A stretch of DNA of 64,000 bases from Siphonodentalium dalli (GCA_032622095.1 CP136069.1:102702278-102766277), one strand, 5' to 3'. Shown: positions 13,102 through 26,431, numbered from the stretch's first letter. Numbers and translations are program-made. The notes: generated from the letters alone by a model not told the origin.

Positions 13102-13960
13102 TTAGATTTTAAGTATTGACATCTACACCATAAGATAATTACATAATAATGAATTATTTTATATTGGAGATGGATATGCTGTTTATTCGTCCGTGACTTT
13201 GGTTTCAAATTTCTGCATTTTGTGTTCTGATCTTTTCTGTTTTTTTCGCAAGGGATTTACGATTTTTTATCGGAAAAGTAATAAACGTAGGGTCCAAAAT
13301 AAGCACTGTGTAGGGGGAATTTTCTGTTGTAAATAAATTAAGTACCCGTACAGCATATTAGTATTGTAATAAGGACACTCAGTAACTATTAACAGACAGC
13401 TAAATTGTAGCAAGACATAAAAGCACTCGACCGTCAATTTATAACTCTGTGAAAACACACGACAAAGATCAAAGCATGCAGACGCGTCACACAGTCAAAA
13501 GACAAAGAGCATCGGGTAACATAATCATGTCAATCATTTGTGCTGATATACAAGGACCACACCCTCTCCTCACTGTGATTGGTTGAATCCAATTTTAGAC
13601 ACTGAAGTGCTGCCCAGAAATACCTGTTTCAGCCAGTTTACGGAATTATATAAAAAGGCTCGTTAGTTCTGTATTTATGTATGCATCCATAATCATAACT
13701 TGACGTAACTTAATCATATGACGTAATGGCGGCCTAAACACCACGGGTTTTTTTCGGCGGGAAATAATTTTGATGTTAACTCCATAATAACTGGCCGATC
13801 TGCTTCAAATACACACCGAATGAGCTGTTACCAACATCATGTATATAAATATTGACATTCCATGCCAACAAATTATTCGTCATTCATAAAATAACACTCT
13901 GAAAAATGCGTTCCCTAACTTCGAGGTATTGTTTATGACCTACATGTAACTGTAAACACA
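13102..13960. other. Left hAT arm and 5' region of the non-LTR element; no gene
   Basis: The border between the two elements cannot be placed. A TATA-like stretch (ATTATATAAAAAGG, about 13646) lies 300 bases before ORF1 and could be promoter sequence, but this is weak. Minus-strand ORFs here have no recognisable features. Confidence 0.45.
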
Positions 13961-14885
13961 ATGCCAGAAAAAACGACCACCAGCGAGTTCCACATCGAGT
14001 GCCAGTGGCGATGACAGCATCGTTAAAGATAAAGGTAAAGATAAAAGCAAATCTGCACCACCAAAGAAATTCAAATCGTCAGACACTGGACAACAAAAGA
14101 TATCATTTGTGAAATCTGACAGCTCTGACACTTCTATAGGCAAAGTGCTTGCTGAAATAAATGCCAAATTGGACAATTTGGTCACAAAATCTTACCTCGA
14201 GAAGAGTATTGAGCCCCTTGTTACAACAGACAGTTTAAACAGGATCATAACAAACCTGAGGGGAGAGTTCGACAAAAAACTAGAGGAAGTGAAGGATGTC
14301 TGTGACAGCAAGGTCTTCGACACAGAAACCAGGATGGACCAAATGGATAGCAAGATGTCTCAACTAACAAGCGAGGTCCAGGACAGGAAGAATGAAGTCA
14401 GACAACTAAAAGATGAAATGAAAGAGTTGCAAGAAAAAAACAACAGACTGGAGCAGCAAACAAGAAAAGACAGTATTTGTGTGTTTGGAGTGAGCGACGA
14501 CAGTGCCTCTGAAACAATTGACCAGTGCGAGAAAAAACTTGTAAAGATTATGCAGGACAGACTCCATCTTCCAATCGAACAGCGCGACATCAGCATTGCG
14601 CACAGAATTGGTAAATTTTCTGTAAGTCAAAAGTACCCAAAAAGTGTTATATGCCAATTCATTTCTAGGCGAGCGAAGAATGATGTCATCCGAGAAAGAA
14701 AATTGTTGAAGGGACAGGGAATTGTGATTAAGGAAGACCTAACAGACATAAACAGTTCCCTCCTAAAAAATGCAAAGGAATCCTCAACTGTGGAAGATTC
14801 CTGGTCTGTCGGTGGGAAAATTTATGTGAAATATACCGACAAATCAAAAAGCATCAAACAAATCTCGAAATTAAGTGACATATAA
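13961..14885 (+). pseudogene. Non-LTR ORF1, coiled-coil nucleic-acid-binding protein (one frameshift)
   Basis: The ATG at 13961 opens a frame that hits a stop at 14012. A one-base shift near 13990 joins it to a Lys/Ser-rich segment and then to an open frame running to 14885 (258 codons from the ATG at 14109). The predicted protein has a long heptad-rich coiled coil (about residues 60-125 of that frame, ending in LQEKNNRLEQQTRKDS). A fold like the L1-type ORF1 RNA-binding region follows (DSICVFGV, then RDISIAHRIGK and ISRRAKNDVIRERK). Such proteins coat the element RNA and act as chaperones. The organisation resembles ORF1p of L1/CR1-type elements. Coding quality is good apart from the single shift, implying a fairly young copy. 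Confidence 0.75.
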
Positions 14886-15389
14886 ATTTATACATTTCAA
14901 TATTTGCATTATTGCACATATATTCAGTCCAAGTATATTCTATAATGTCAGTCTAGGCTACTATTTAATACTACATTCAGTATAGAAGTCTCAAAGTAAA
15001 CACGATATGATATTTCAATGTGCCTGTTTGACATATATTCCTTTAATTATAACGCTGACCAAAACAAAACAAAACAAAACATGGTTTCATGTCTCAAACA
15101 GTTAAACTCAACATAGGAGATTACATGTAAATCATCCATCTCTGTTCAAAACAGTTAAAACTCAGGTTATTATAACACATCATGAAACTAACCTGACATA
15201 ACCAGTTATATACATGTACAATATGTCACTTAATTTCTGATATCTGTTCAATGTCTGTGACACCTGTACTTTAAATGTCATATGCCAAAACATAACTATG
15301 TACTACCGGTATGTCCATCTCTATGATATGCTCGATCAGTCCACCTATGTCCCTTTAACACTTTCGATACGCTATAAATGCATGTGCTC
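14886..15389. other. No gene seen
   Basis: AT-rich sequence after ORF1 with a short AAAAC run at about 15060-15080. Where the non-LTR sequence ends and the satellite block begins is not visible. Confidence 0.45.
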
Positions 15390-18300
15390 TATGTCGCACC
15401 ACTCAAATAACTTATTTTACCACTGAATATTTTAACTATGTAAAATTGTCTATGATTATGACATGCCCCTTAAATTTGTTATCCAGTTTCTAATTGGCTC
15501 CGAACTTTTGCAAAATATATAGCATGTCCATAAATTATTCGAGCTTTTTCAAATTATAGATGGGATGTACCACTTTAACACGGATGTACAAATAAATATT
15601 CGCATTCAAACAGAATCAAGCAGAAAATTGTCTATGATTATGACATGCCCCTTAAATTTGCTATCCAGTACAAAAGTTTCCAATTGTCTCCGAACTTTTG
15701 CAAAATATATAGAATGTCCATAAATTATTCGAGCTTTTTCAGATTATAGATGGGATGTGCCACTTTAACCCGGATGTCCAAATAAATATTCGCATTCAAA
15801 CATAATCAAACAGAAAAATGTCTCATGAATGGCATGTACCATTTAAACCCTTGTTGTACATGCATTAATGAATCAACACATACACATACGTATATATAAA
15901 TCCTATGATGGGTGACCAAATGAGAAAATTGTCTCATGAATGGTAAATGCCACTTATATCCTGCTTGCACTAATTCATCGACATACTGTATACGTGTACA
16001 CAAATCACATGATGGATCAACAAACCTTTGTACTATTTGAATAATATCTGCATTGTTATCGAAAAATGACCCATGAATTACATTATCACTTTAACTTTAA
16101 ATGTACGATTGAATAAGAATAAACACATACTGGTACATCCACACATATAAATCCCACATGGGTCACCAAATTATTATACTGCTAGAATCATACACAGTGC
16201 ATTGCCTAAATTGTCTTCCACTATTATCCGAATGTTACGTTTATTATAGAAAAAAGCCTAATGACTGGTAATAGCTGCTTTAATCCTACATTGACCTACA
16301 AGTTGTAAAATTGAATTGACATATAGTCATATACATTACATATCAATTCCATGATGGAGGAACAAATGTTTGTATTATTGACTCAAGATTACAAAGCGCA
16401 TCATGCCAGACATATTAAAAATCTGCGCTGAAATACAAAAAATTTCATGAATGGCACACGTCGCCTTAAACCTGGATTCATAAATTAATCAACACTTATG
16501 TATTATTGGATTCCTACAAAGCGAATCATGCCAGACATTGCTTAAGACGGCGCGCTATTATATAAAATTCTCTCATGAATGTCATGTGCCACTTTAACCC
16601 TGACTATAAGAATGAATGATAAAAGCAGATTGTATATAAATAATACTCGATCAAATATAGCATCATGCCAGACATTTTAAGAATTTGCGCTGAAATACAA
16701 AAAATTTCATGAATGACATGCGTCACTTTAATTTTGGATAGACAAATTAATCAACAAATTTGAATTATTGGAATCCTACAAAGCGAATCATGCTTTTATC
16801 ATTCATTCTTATAGCCAGGGTTAAAGTGGCACATGGCATTCATGAGAGTTTTATATAATAGCGCACTGTCTTAAGCAATGTCTGGCATGATTCGCTTTGT
16901 AGGAATCCAATAATACATATGTGTTGATTAATTTATGAATCCAGGTTTAAGGCGACGTGTGCCATTCATGAAATTTTTTGTATTTCAGCGCAGATTTTTT
17001 AAATGTCTGGCATGATGCGCTTTGTATTGCTTAAGACAGAGCGCTATTATATAAAATTCTCTCCTGAATGTCATGTGCCACTTTAACCCTGGCTATAAGA
17101 ATGAATGATAAAAGCAGATTGTATATAAATAATACTCGATCAAATACAGCATCATGCCAGACATTTTAAGAATTTGCGCTGAAATACAAAAATTTTCATG
17201 AATGACATGCGTCGCTTTAATTTTGGATGGACAAATTAATCAACAATTTGTATTATTGGAATCCTACAAAGCGAATCATGCCAGACGTTTCTTAAGACAG
17301 CGTGCTATTGCTTAAAATTGTCTCATTGATTTCATTTGCCCCTTTAACCCTGGCCGGAAGAACGAATGATGATCACCATTCCAGACGCTTAAGATTTTTT
17401 TTTTTTTTTTTTTTTTTTTGCTTGTTTTTTGTTTGCATTAAAATAGGAAAAAAAGTTTCATGAAAAGAAGGCTTCGCTTTAATCATGGATGCACAAATGA
17501 ATTAACAGTTATGTATTATACGAATCATACAAAGTGCATCATGCCAGATGTTTTTTTTTTTTAAACGCCACGTGTTTGTATTATACAAAATTGTCTCATG
17601 GATATCATATTCGAATCTTGCAAAGCGCAACATGCCAGATGTTTCTTAAGAAGGCGCGTTATTATTATCTCATATAAAATTGTCACATGGATGTCATGTT
17701 TCACTTTAATTCTGGATGCTTAAATGAATCAATACATTTAATATTGGAATTTTACAAAGCGCATCATGCCAGATGTTTCACAATAAAGTGTGTTACTATA
17801 TCATATAAAATTGTCTCATGGATGTCATATACCCCTTTAACCCTGGCACGCATCGCTCTAATCCAAAACATATGTTTTACTTATTGAAATCTCACAAAGC
17901 GAACCACACCACACATTTCTTATTAAAGATGGTGTGTTGTAATATTGTAATATAAAATTGTCAACTGAATGTCATGTGCTGCTTTAAACCTGGCTGTAAG
18001 AACGAATGATGAAAAAATGCATGTATTCAATACTGGAATCACACACAGAGCATAATTCCAGATATTTCATATTTCTCGTTAAAATAGAAAAAACGTTTTA
18101 TGGATGCCATGTATCATGTGTTTGTTTTTTGTTTTTATCTTTAATATGAATTTATTAAGATTACTTTTGAAATTTTGAAAACAGACAATTCTTTGTCTAA
18201 ACTAATTAGATCCAGAATATTTAAAACTTATGCACGACTATGGGAAGCTTTATTATACATAGGTGTTCCTTGATTACACATGCACGAGATATCTAGAATT

Positions 18301-19480
18301 TTCTATATTGGCGTACCAACGTACACTAATGAATCACGATGAATGGTATACACTGCCTCATTACCCTAAATCTACATGTATGCACAAATGAATCTACAAA
18401 TACATGTATACAAATCCCATGATGGGTCACCAAATATTTCATATTACTCGAATAGTACACAACACACCCTGTATACCAGACTTAGTCTGGATTGTGCTTT
18501 ACTATAGAAATATGTCCCATAATATGAGATGTGCCGCTTAACTTAGAATGTACGGATGAATTGATACCGATACATGTACCAAATTATTATACTTAATGAC
18601 CAGTGTTTAGATATAATGTCGCATGACTTGTGTTAATCCTAGAACATGTCTCATGAATTGTGTTAATCTAGAACATGTATGTAACAATTACTTGACAGGA
18701 ACAAATGTACATATAATATATACCCCATGATGTGTCACCAAAAACAAAACAAAAACAAATTTTTTGTTTGTTTGTTTGTTATTTTACTTATAATGAGATG
18801 TGTCACTTTAACTATTAATATAGGAATCAATTGACATATACATGTATGTCTACAATTCCCATGATAATGTCTCATGAATTGTCAAAAAAGCCAAAATGGC
18901 ATATGCCGCCTTTAATACTAGAACTAGACCATGTATATACAAATTATTAGGGATACACAAATGTACATCTATACAGATTGAATGATGTTTCACCAAATGT
19001 TTTTTATTTACAGACTCGTTGTTAGGATGCTGCTTTATTTATGAAAATGTCTCATAAATGACATGTGCCGATTTAACCCTGGATGTATGATTAACTTTGG
19101 ATGTATGATTTAACTTTGGATGTATGAATAAATTAACATATGCATACATGTATACAAATCCCATGATGGGTCACCAATGTTTTTTAGTATAACCGGAACT
19201 GAACACATTGCCTAGATTATAGAAAACTGTTGCATGAAGGGTATAATTATGCCACCTTAATTACCCTTAAATATGTGAATTGATCAACACATACATGCAT
19301 ACAATTACAAATCCCATGATGGGTCACCAAAATTTATGCATCGCTTTACTGGAATAACATTCAACCCACCATGCCAAACTTATTTTTTATAATGCTGCTT
19401 TAACATGGACACAATTTTCATAAGTGGCATGCTCATCTTTAACCCTAAATGTACAAAAGGATCATCATATACATGATTGC
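15390..19480 (+). repeat. Degenerate satellite, units of about 115-135 bp
   Basis: Recurring sub-motifs appear in fixed order: CATGAATGGCATGTGCCACTT, TTTAACCCTGG, a run with AATGAATCAACACAT, CCCATGATGGGTCACC, and TACAAAGCGCATCATGCCAGAC. Copies start near 15822, 15935, 16441, 16573, 16707, 17062, 17196, 17322, 17456, 17680, 17815 and 17960, then become more diverged to about 19480. A poly-T run (17394-17419) interrupts it. ORFs within it are repeat artefacts. Confidence 0.85.
16386..17290. repeat. Inverted and direct segmental duplication within the satellite
   Basis: 16386-16630 is repeated in reverse complement at 16794-17026 with high identity. 16529-16790 is repeated in direct orientation at 17027-17285. 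The order is forward, inverted, forward, a footprint expected from template switching or fold-back repair rather than simple unequal crossing-over. Confidence 0.8.
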
Positions 19481-19894
19481 ATACATGCAGGCGTACAATA
19501 CATGTACATGTATTTGCATACACTCTTGTACTTACTGGAATCATGATACCAGTATTAAAGTATACTTATCTTTCATCATGACTTTGTTGTATTTTTGTAT
19601 ACACTATAGATGATTTTGATTTTGATATGACAAAATGTCAAAGCAGAAGATATGCATTCATGTACACAGGTGCGTAAACATACACAATTTCTGACAGGCT
19701 ATACAGGTATATTTAGTAATTATTAATACTTACACTCACATAATGGTAGCCTACATATTCACTGCTTTGATCCTAAAGAGACATGACCAAAACCGTGTAC
19801 CACCTTCGGGAATGATGTTTGCCAGCCTACAGAATACTGAGTCAATGGGTTAATCGCCTGCACTAGAGGCATTATTGTAACCACGTGTTTTAGT
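19481..19894. other. No gene seen
   Basis: Non-coding sequence between the satellite and the fold-back structure. No motif recognised. Confidence 0.45.
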
Positions 19895-20258
19895 CGAATC
19901 CATTTAAGGACTTTGCTAACCCAATTTCAACCCAAATTTGATGGAGTCAAAATAATGGATTGTGCTCACTTTTATTGGTAATCACAGCAACCAAACACAT
20001 GGATGCACCATTTTAACAGTATAATTAGTGGTGATTATCTAAGAAATACAAAATGTGAACTTTATAGAGGTTTTAAAAATTATTTTTTTCGAACCCAAAT
20101 CCAACAAAAACAAAATCGATTTCTAAGAAAAAGATATGGAAATGTGTAGTGAATACTGTGAAGAATGATGAACAATAAAACTATATTCATATTTATTATA
20201 TGCTTCCCCATTAAATAGTGGGAAATTGCCGTGGCGTAGAGCGTTATATCCATCGCCT

Positions 20259-20324
20259 GGACCGACTCGATGGATAACACTGACCGACTCGATGGATAAC
20301 ACTGACCGACTCGATGGATAACAC
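20259..20324 (+). repeat. 22-bp unit x3
   Basis: Three tandem copies of a unit containing ACCGACTCGATGGATAACAC. The first copy differs by one base at its left edge. Confidence 0.9.
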
Positions 20325-20720
20325 AATAGTATTACTTTTTCGGAGATTACTTCCGGTTTATAGCGGCGAATCACATTAAGTTTCAAAGCGTATCAATAAC
20401 AGCCGGACTATTGTTTTAATTATTGATTTTCACGGTTCATAAACTGTTATTTAATTGTTATAATGTTAACTCATTTGTTTTAATATATTCTTATCACTAA
20501 ATTATGTATACATTAATTTTCTCGCATCATTTCAGAATAAAACAATGGGGACTATTTCTTATGGCGGCTATGCTCGATATTTGTCATTCGGTGGTGAGCA
20601 AATCAATTGATGGAATGTAAACAAAATGCAAATGTCGAAGCTTTCTAACAATTTGAAGTGAACTGTATGACAAAATTAGCAGTTTTGGTGCAGTTTATAG
20701 CGCATATAATAAAAAGAAAA

Positions 20721-20873
20721 CCTACGGGTTTTGGTTGAATACCCGGATTATCTCATTCGTGGGTGCAAGGAAGTACAGAATTTCCACTCGCGGCTTGCAG
20801 CCGCTCGTGGAAATTCTGTACTTCCTTGCACCCACTCATGAGATAATTCGGGTATTCAACCAAAACTCGTAGG
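20721..20873. repeat. Near-perfect 153-bp palindrome
   Basis: Arms 20721-20794 and 20800-20873 are complementary with about five mismatches around a 5-base loop (TTGCA). It lies inside the outer inverted-repeat structure. Such a short loop favours cruciform extrusion, and no gene is involved. Confidence 0.92.
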
Positions 20874-21488
20874 TATTCTCTATTTACCAAGTGCTCTTTG
20901 AAAACATTACATAGAACCAGTTGTTAACAAATGCCATAATTATTTCCCTAACATGTCTAACTGAGAGCTGGCAGCGATTGGTTAACTATTGACAGTGGTG
21001 AGTTGACAAAATAATTTCTTAAGCTTCAATTTAGCAGACCACCCTGTAACCACTATTAATAGGTCAGCAATCATGGACTAATCCCTTATGGTCCAGTGGC
21101 CACAGACTGGCACACAGGCTGATAACAATCCCAGAAAGACTGGGTACAAGGTGACCCATAATCCACCCATCAAGTGTCATCTTCTGGACAGCATTACTGA
21201 GAAAGTTAATCTACCATTTGCAAACAAGTGGTTCTGAATATATTTTTCAAAGAATCCTTGGTAAATATGAATATATTTTTATTGTTCATCATTCTTCACA
21301 GTGTTCAGTACACATTCCCATATTTTTTTCTTAGATATGGACTTTGTGTTTGTTGGATTTGGGTTCGAAAAATATATTTTTAAAAACCTCTATACAGTTC
21401 ACATTTAGTATTTCTAACATGCTCCACCATGACTTATACTCTTAAAATGTTGCATTCATGGGTTTGGTTACTGTGATCACTAATAAAA

Positions 21489-24434
21489 CACCCCCGTGTA
21501 CGTGGTATCGCCAAAACCGAGGGTATCGCCAAAACCGAGAATATGGGAAAGTCATTTTCACGTATATGATATGGGTATATGTTTGTTTCTCATCGTAATA
21601 CAGACATCGAGCATCGTATGTGTATGTCCACACGAAGCAGGAGTATTTATCCACTAGTTGTCATTTAGTTTTCCCAGATCAGACCATTAATTGTTTTTTG
21701 GCGAATTTTTTCAATGGTGTTTTTGCTTTTGCTCACTCAAATTTTCTAGAACATCTATTCACTAGTATAGTTCCTGGACTCCCACGCTTCCAAAACAAAT
21801 GCCGGTATATAGTTGAATCTGTCAATGAAGCATACGATTTGACAGAATTTAAAAAATCCCTGTCGTTCTCAATATCCGCGCGATATGAAGGGACCACTGT
21901 CGGTCCAGAAAGATGCGAACGGCACAGATGAAGATGCGCCAAACGCCGAGTTTCTGTGCAGTAAATATGCGTATTACTTAAGGAGTTCTGATGAGTTTTC
22001 GAGTGTTTTTATGTGTATCTGAGACTGATAAATTGGACTGCGAATGTCATCTGAAATATGAATCCATAACATATTCGAAATATTGTGTGCATATATATTA
22101 TGAATGTGTTTCAATTGAAATTAATTGAACATTCATCTCAGCATTCAGATTTAATTGCGATCTCAAGAACGTGAATGAATGATAACGCGATACCTTGATC
22201 ACACGCACGTGAATGCTGCGGTTTGGCATGCATGCAGCTAATCGGTTATTCGTTTAGTATTAATATGCTTGGAGTTTGTATATAGACCACACATGCCAGA
22301 CGACACGCTACGGCGTATCAACGATTTGTCATAATCATGTTTATTTTACAGACTTTAAATTATGACTCGTTCCCACTCGAGTAGACCGTTACGCGACAAT
22401 GAAACCGAATCATCTTATTGAATATACATATATATATCGTATTGCTCCAAATTATGCAATTCTGGCTTTTTTGAGAGTCATCAGATAAAATTGTAACGAT
22501 TCTATGTTAACACACTAAACATCCGAACATATATGTACACACCCACACAACAAAGTTACTGCTATTTATAATAAACACTTCACTGTGGAACATGTGTATA
22601 CTGCCATGATTGTTATGTGCACATGTAAATTGCACTATAGTATAATATTTACACAAGACTTCATTATGTTATCGTATAGGTTGCATATACTGTAATTGAT
22701 ATGTATGTTTAACCGAAATGAATCTTATCTCCGTCCTGAGTTTGGTTTATGGTTCTAACCAAAATTGTTATGGATGTTCAGCGTCAAGTCGCATCTGACT
22801 TTCCTGACTGGCTGTTATTGCTTTGTTCACAGACAGAGATAATTGTTGTGATTATAGCTCCACTCGTGCAAACTTTCACGAGGCCCGATGATGAGTATAA
22901 CGTGTCATTCATCATAAATGTATTTGTCTTCGGGGAGAGTACTTGTTTTGTTGGGGCGGAGTCTTAACCTCTGTCAAACCATTCAACAGAGAAAAATGGA
23001 CACCATAGCACATGGTGGCGGTCAGACGAGCAATTTCCAAGGATAATTCTTATACAAAACATCACAGGAAAAAAGATAAATATTTATACGTGCTCTATCC
23101 GCGAACATACTAGGCTACATCCGAAGACCACATGTTCTGTCTTTTAGTCGGCTAATTCGTCCACTCGGTTATAGGGATGTGACAGTGGTGTGTTGGTGCA
23201 ACATAACACTTCCCCAGATATATATATATATAGCTTCATCTGAGGAAGATACGTTATTTATCAAAACCACATGGTCTGGTTTGAGTTTGTTTAAACATGG
23301 TATTATAGGTTGGTAAGCTGACTACATGTGCTACATAGACACAATACAGAGGCCCATCGACATCCAGATAAGAAGGCACACACGTGTGCCACACATAGCA
23401 CATTGTGATGATACATGTACGGATGTTTAAGGTTAACATAGAATCGTTAGAATATTATCTGATGACTCTTAAAAAGGCAGAATTGCATAATTTGGAGCAA
23501 TACGATATATGCATATTCGATAAGATGATTCGGTTTCATTGTCGCGAAACGGTCTACTCGAGTGGGAACGAGTCATAAAGTCTGTAAAATAAACATGATT
23601 ATAACAAATCGTTGATACGCCATAGCGTGTCGTCCGGCATGTGTGGTCTATATACAAACTCCAAGCATGTTAATACTAAACGAATATCCGATTAGGTGCA
23701 TGCATGCAAACGGCAGCATTCACGTGCGTGTGGTCAAGGCATCGCACTATCATTCATTCACATTCTTGAGATCGCAAATCTGAATGCTGAGATGGATGTT
23801 CAATTAATTTCAATTGAAACACATTCATATATGCACACAATATTTTGAATATGTTATGGATTCATATTTCAGATGACATTCGCAGTCCAATTTACAAGTC
23901 TCAGATACACATAAAAACACTCGAAAACTCATCAGAACTCCTTAAGTAATACGCATATTTACTGCACAGAAACTCGGCGTTTGGCGCATCTTCATCTGTG
24001 CCGTTCGCATCTTTCTGGACCGACAGTGGTCCCTTCATATCGCGCGGATATTGAGAATGACAGGGATTTTTTAAATTCTGTCAAATCGTATGCTTCATTG
24101 ACAGATTAAACTATATACCGGCATTTGTTTTGGAAGCGTGGGAGTCCAGGAACTATACCAGTGAATGGATGTTCTCGAAAATTTGAGTGAGCAAAAGTAA
24201 AAACACCATTGAAAAAATTCGCCAAAAAAAAATTAATGGTCTGATCTGGGAAAACTAAATGACAACTAGTGGATAAATACTCCTGCTTCGTGTGGACATA
24301 CACATACGATACTCGATGTCTGTATTACAATGAGAAACAAACATATCCCCATATCAAATACGTTAAAATGACTTTCCCATATTCTCGGTTTTGGCGATAC
24401 CCTCGGTTTTGGCGATACCACGTACACGGGGGTG
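21489..24434. mobile_element. Fold-back DNA element, about 1-kb terminal inverted repeats, 5-bp TSD
   Basis: Arms 21489-22536 and 23412-24434 are reverse complements with modest divergence, around a spacer of about 875 bp. The termini read CACCCCCGTGTACGTGG. A 5-bp duplication TAAAA flanks the element (21484-21488, 24435-24439). The other arm of the host inverted repeat shows the unoccupied site. There is no transposase; the ORFs at 21620 and 24106 are the same arm sequence read in opposite directions. A 5-bp TSD and CAC...GTG ends recall Transib, but the terminal heptamer does not match well, so the superfamily is left open. Confidence 0.85.
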
Positions 24435-24515
24435 TAAAAGTGAACATAAACCTTTATTTTGACTCCATAAAATTTGGGGAAAATTGGGTTAGCAAAGTCC
24501 TTAAATAAAATCGAA

Positions 24516-25314
24516 GACACCATAAAACTGTTTGTGCAACAATTGCCTGACATTTACACAAATCGTTTGAATGAATGTAAACTCCGAATAACTTTTATAA
24601 GAAATAAGAATAGCTCAAATGTGATGTTTTCAAGTTTCTTGCACACGAGATATTTCACGAATCCGATGTGATCAAACTGACCTTGACATTTATTATTATT
24701 GAATTAGGTCATGTTGTGACAGTACAGTCAGGTCCGAAACATTCCGAGCACAATTAAGTCAACTCTATTAAGATGAATTAATTCATGAATTTAGATTTCT
24801 TTTGAAAACAAATTATCCTTTGTCAAATATAATCAGAAGTCGGTGTACCATACATGTACATACATTTATTTATAAATCTTCATGTTTTATTAATATAGAT
24901 TCTTGTTCATGTATTTTCAACATATTGGCCCACACTCGTACATTTAGCCATATAGGTCTATATACCTATATGTATATTATGGAGTTATCTATTTATACTA
25001 TGACGTAAGTCCTCGTTGCGGGTCAATTAGATAGCCTACAGGTCAAGTTGCAGATATGCACTTTTTTGGCAATACTTTCATGAGAAAATAACAAGCGGAA
25101 TTTGAAATGTTAATTGACCGTCGATTGATTTGTACACGAGGACTTACCAGAAACATATACCCGCCGAATACAACACATCATTAAAATAATATGTACTTCA
25201 TATTACGGTTAGCTCTAGTAACAATGCACGGACTATACATATTCATGCTTGCATCTTTAATTCATTCTGAAGTGGAGGGCATACATTTCATTCATTCCAT
25301 TATAGGTCGTACTC
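24516..25314. other. No separate gene; region upstream of non-LTR ORF2
   Basis: AT-rich with no recognised motif. The part next to 25315 should be the inter-ORF sequence of the non-LTR element, but I cannot locate its left border. Confidence 0.4.
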
Positions 25315-26427
25315 ATGGCTACACATAGCATAAATTTGAGTGAGGTTCGGGATTCTGATGAATATAACTTTACAATGAAATGGAACGAAGCGGAACAGGA
25401 AAATGACGATTATTTCAATTCCGCTATTAATACCTGCAATGAATGTGGATACATTTCACCATCACACACTTTAGACCAATCAAATAAAAAACCAAAATTT
25501 TCAATATTCAGCCTCAACTGTCGAAGCATCAATGCAAATTTCGATTCTTTGTGTAATCTCCTATGCGACTTAAAGTCGAATAATAATTCATTCGACGTTA
25601 TTGCTTTAACTGAAACATTTAAAATACGACAAGCATCGCACTTCCAAATACCGGGATATCACCCTATGGAATTCAAGTGTAGGGCTGATGACGATGATGG
25701 TAGAGGTGGTGTATGCCTTTACATAAAAGATTCCATTCACTATAAAAATCGACCCGACCTTAGTGAATTTATTCCACACGTAATAGAAACAATATTCGTG
25801 GAAATTAACCCAGGAAAAAATGACTCTCGGATAATCGGCTGCGTTTACAGACCAAATACCGCACCAAAGGACAACATTGATCAATTTTTGAAAAAATTCG
25901 ACGATATTCTAGAAAAAAATAATAACCACAAATCATATATATCAGGAGACTTTAATATTGACCGACTCAATCTCATACAAAAACGAACGATTTCATAAAT
26001 AACATTTTCACAAGAGGATTCGTGCCAAGGATAACTAAGCCTACTCGAATGACTGATCATTCAGCAACTCTCATCGATAATATATATACCAATAACCTAC
26101 AAGGCGAATGTAAATCTGGCATAATCACATGCGATGTTTCCAATCATTTCGGCATATTTTATTCAGAATCTAACCAAAAGAGACAAAACAGCACCAATCA
26201 AAGAAGTTTTAGTCCTGATAACATAATTAGATTCAAAAATCTTTTTAAATCTTGTACCTTTGACTCCGTCACATCTTGTAGAAGTGTCGACCAAGCATAT
26301 GAAATCTTCTTAGATATCTATATGAATGCATATGAACTAGCTTTCCCCATCAAAAGTCGACATATACCCAAAAAATTCATAAAACGCAATCCTTGGATAA
26401 CAGCTGGATTGATTAAGTCAAGTATTG
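25315..26427 (+). pseudogene. Non-LTR ORF2, APE-type endonuclease domain
   Basis: The start is the ATG at 25315. After a roughly 60-residue leader the endonuclease shows FSLNCRSINANFDSL (about 25505), the catalytic glutamate block VIALTETFK (about 25600), GRGGVCLYI (about 25702), IIGCVYRPN (about 25833) and SGDFNID (about 25945). A frameshift at about 25960-25985 moves the frame to the ORF beginning at 26022. That one carries the C-terminal endonuclease block (TDHSATLIDNIY, then the histidine region VSNHFGIF) and the linker with NPWITAGLI. This enzyme nicks target DNA to prime reverse transcription. The frame is interrupted at TTAA 26428-26431 by a piggyBac-like MITE and resumes in phase at 28002. 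Confidence 0.88.
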
Positions 26428-26431
26428 TTAA

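Larger units (their letters stand above)
19895..24515. repeat. Outer inverted-repeat structure containing a nested fold-back element
   Basis: The left arm (19895-20199) is complementary to a right arm now split in two (about 21261-21488 and 24435-24515). Shared blocks include GGACTTTGCTAACCC, TTTTGACTCCAT and AATGATGAACAATAAAA in opposite orientation. The split is caused by the 21489-24434 element. Because the left arm is uninterrupted, it is a within-window empty site for that insertion (19967-19980). Confidence 0.8.

Noticed and set aside
15390-19480. CRISPR-like array
   Set aside because: Units exceed 100 bp, diverge throughout and lack unique spacers; this is a eukaryotic satellite.
21620-21931. 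103-codon ORF
   Set aside because: The same sequence appears inverted at 24106-24303 as the other arm of the fold-back element; no motif supports coding.
21489-24434. Firm assignment to Transib
   Set aside because: The 5-bp duplication and CAC start fit, but the heptamer and the AT-only target do not fit well, and there is no transposase.
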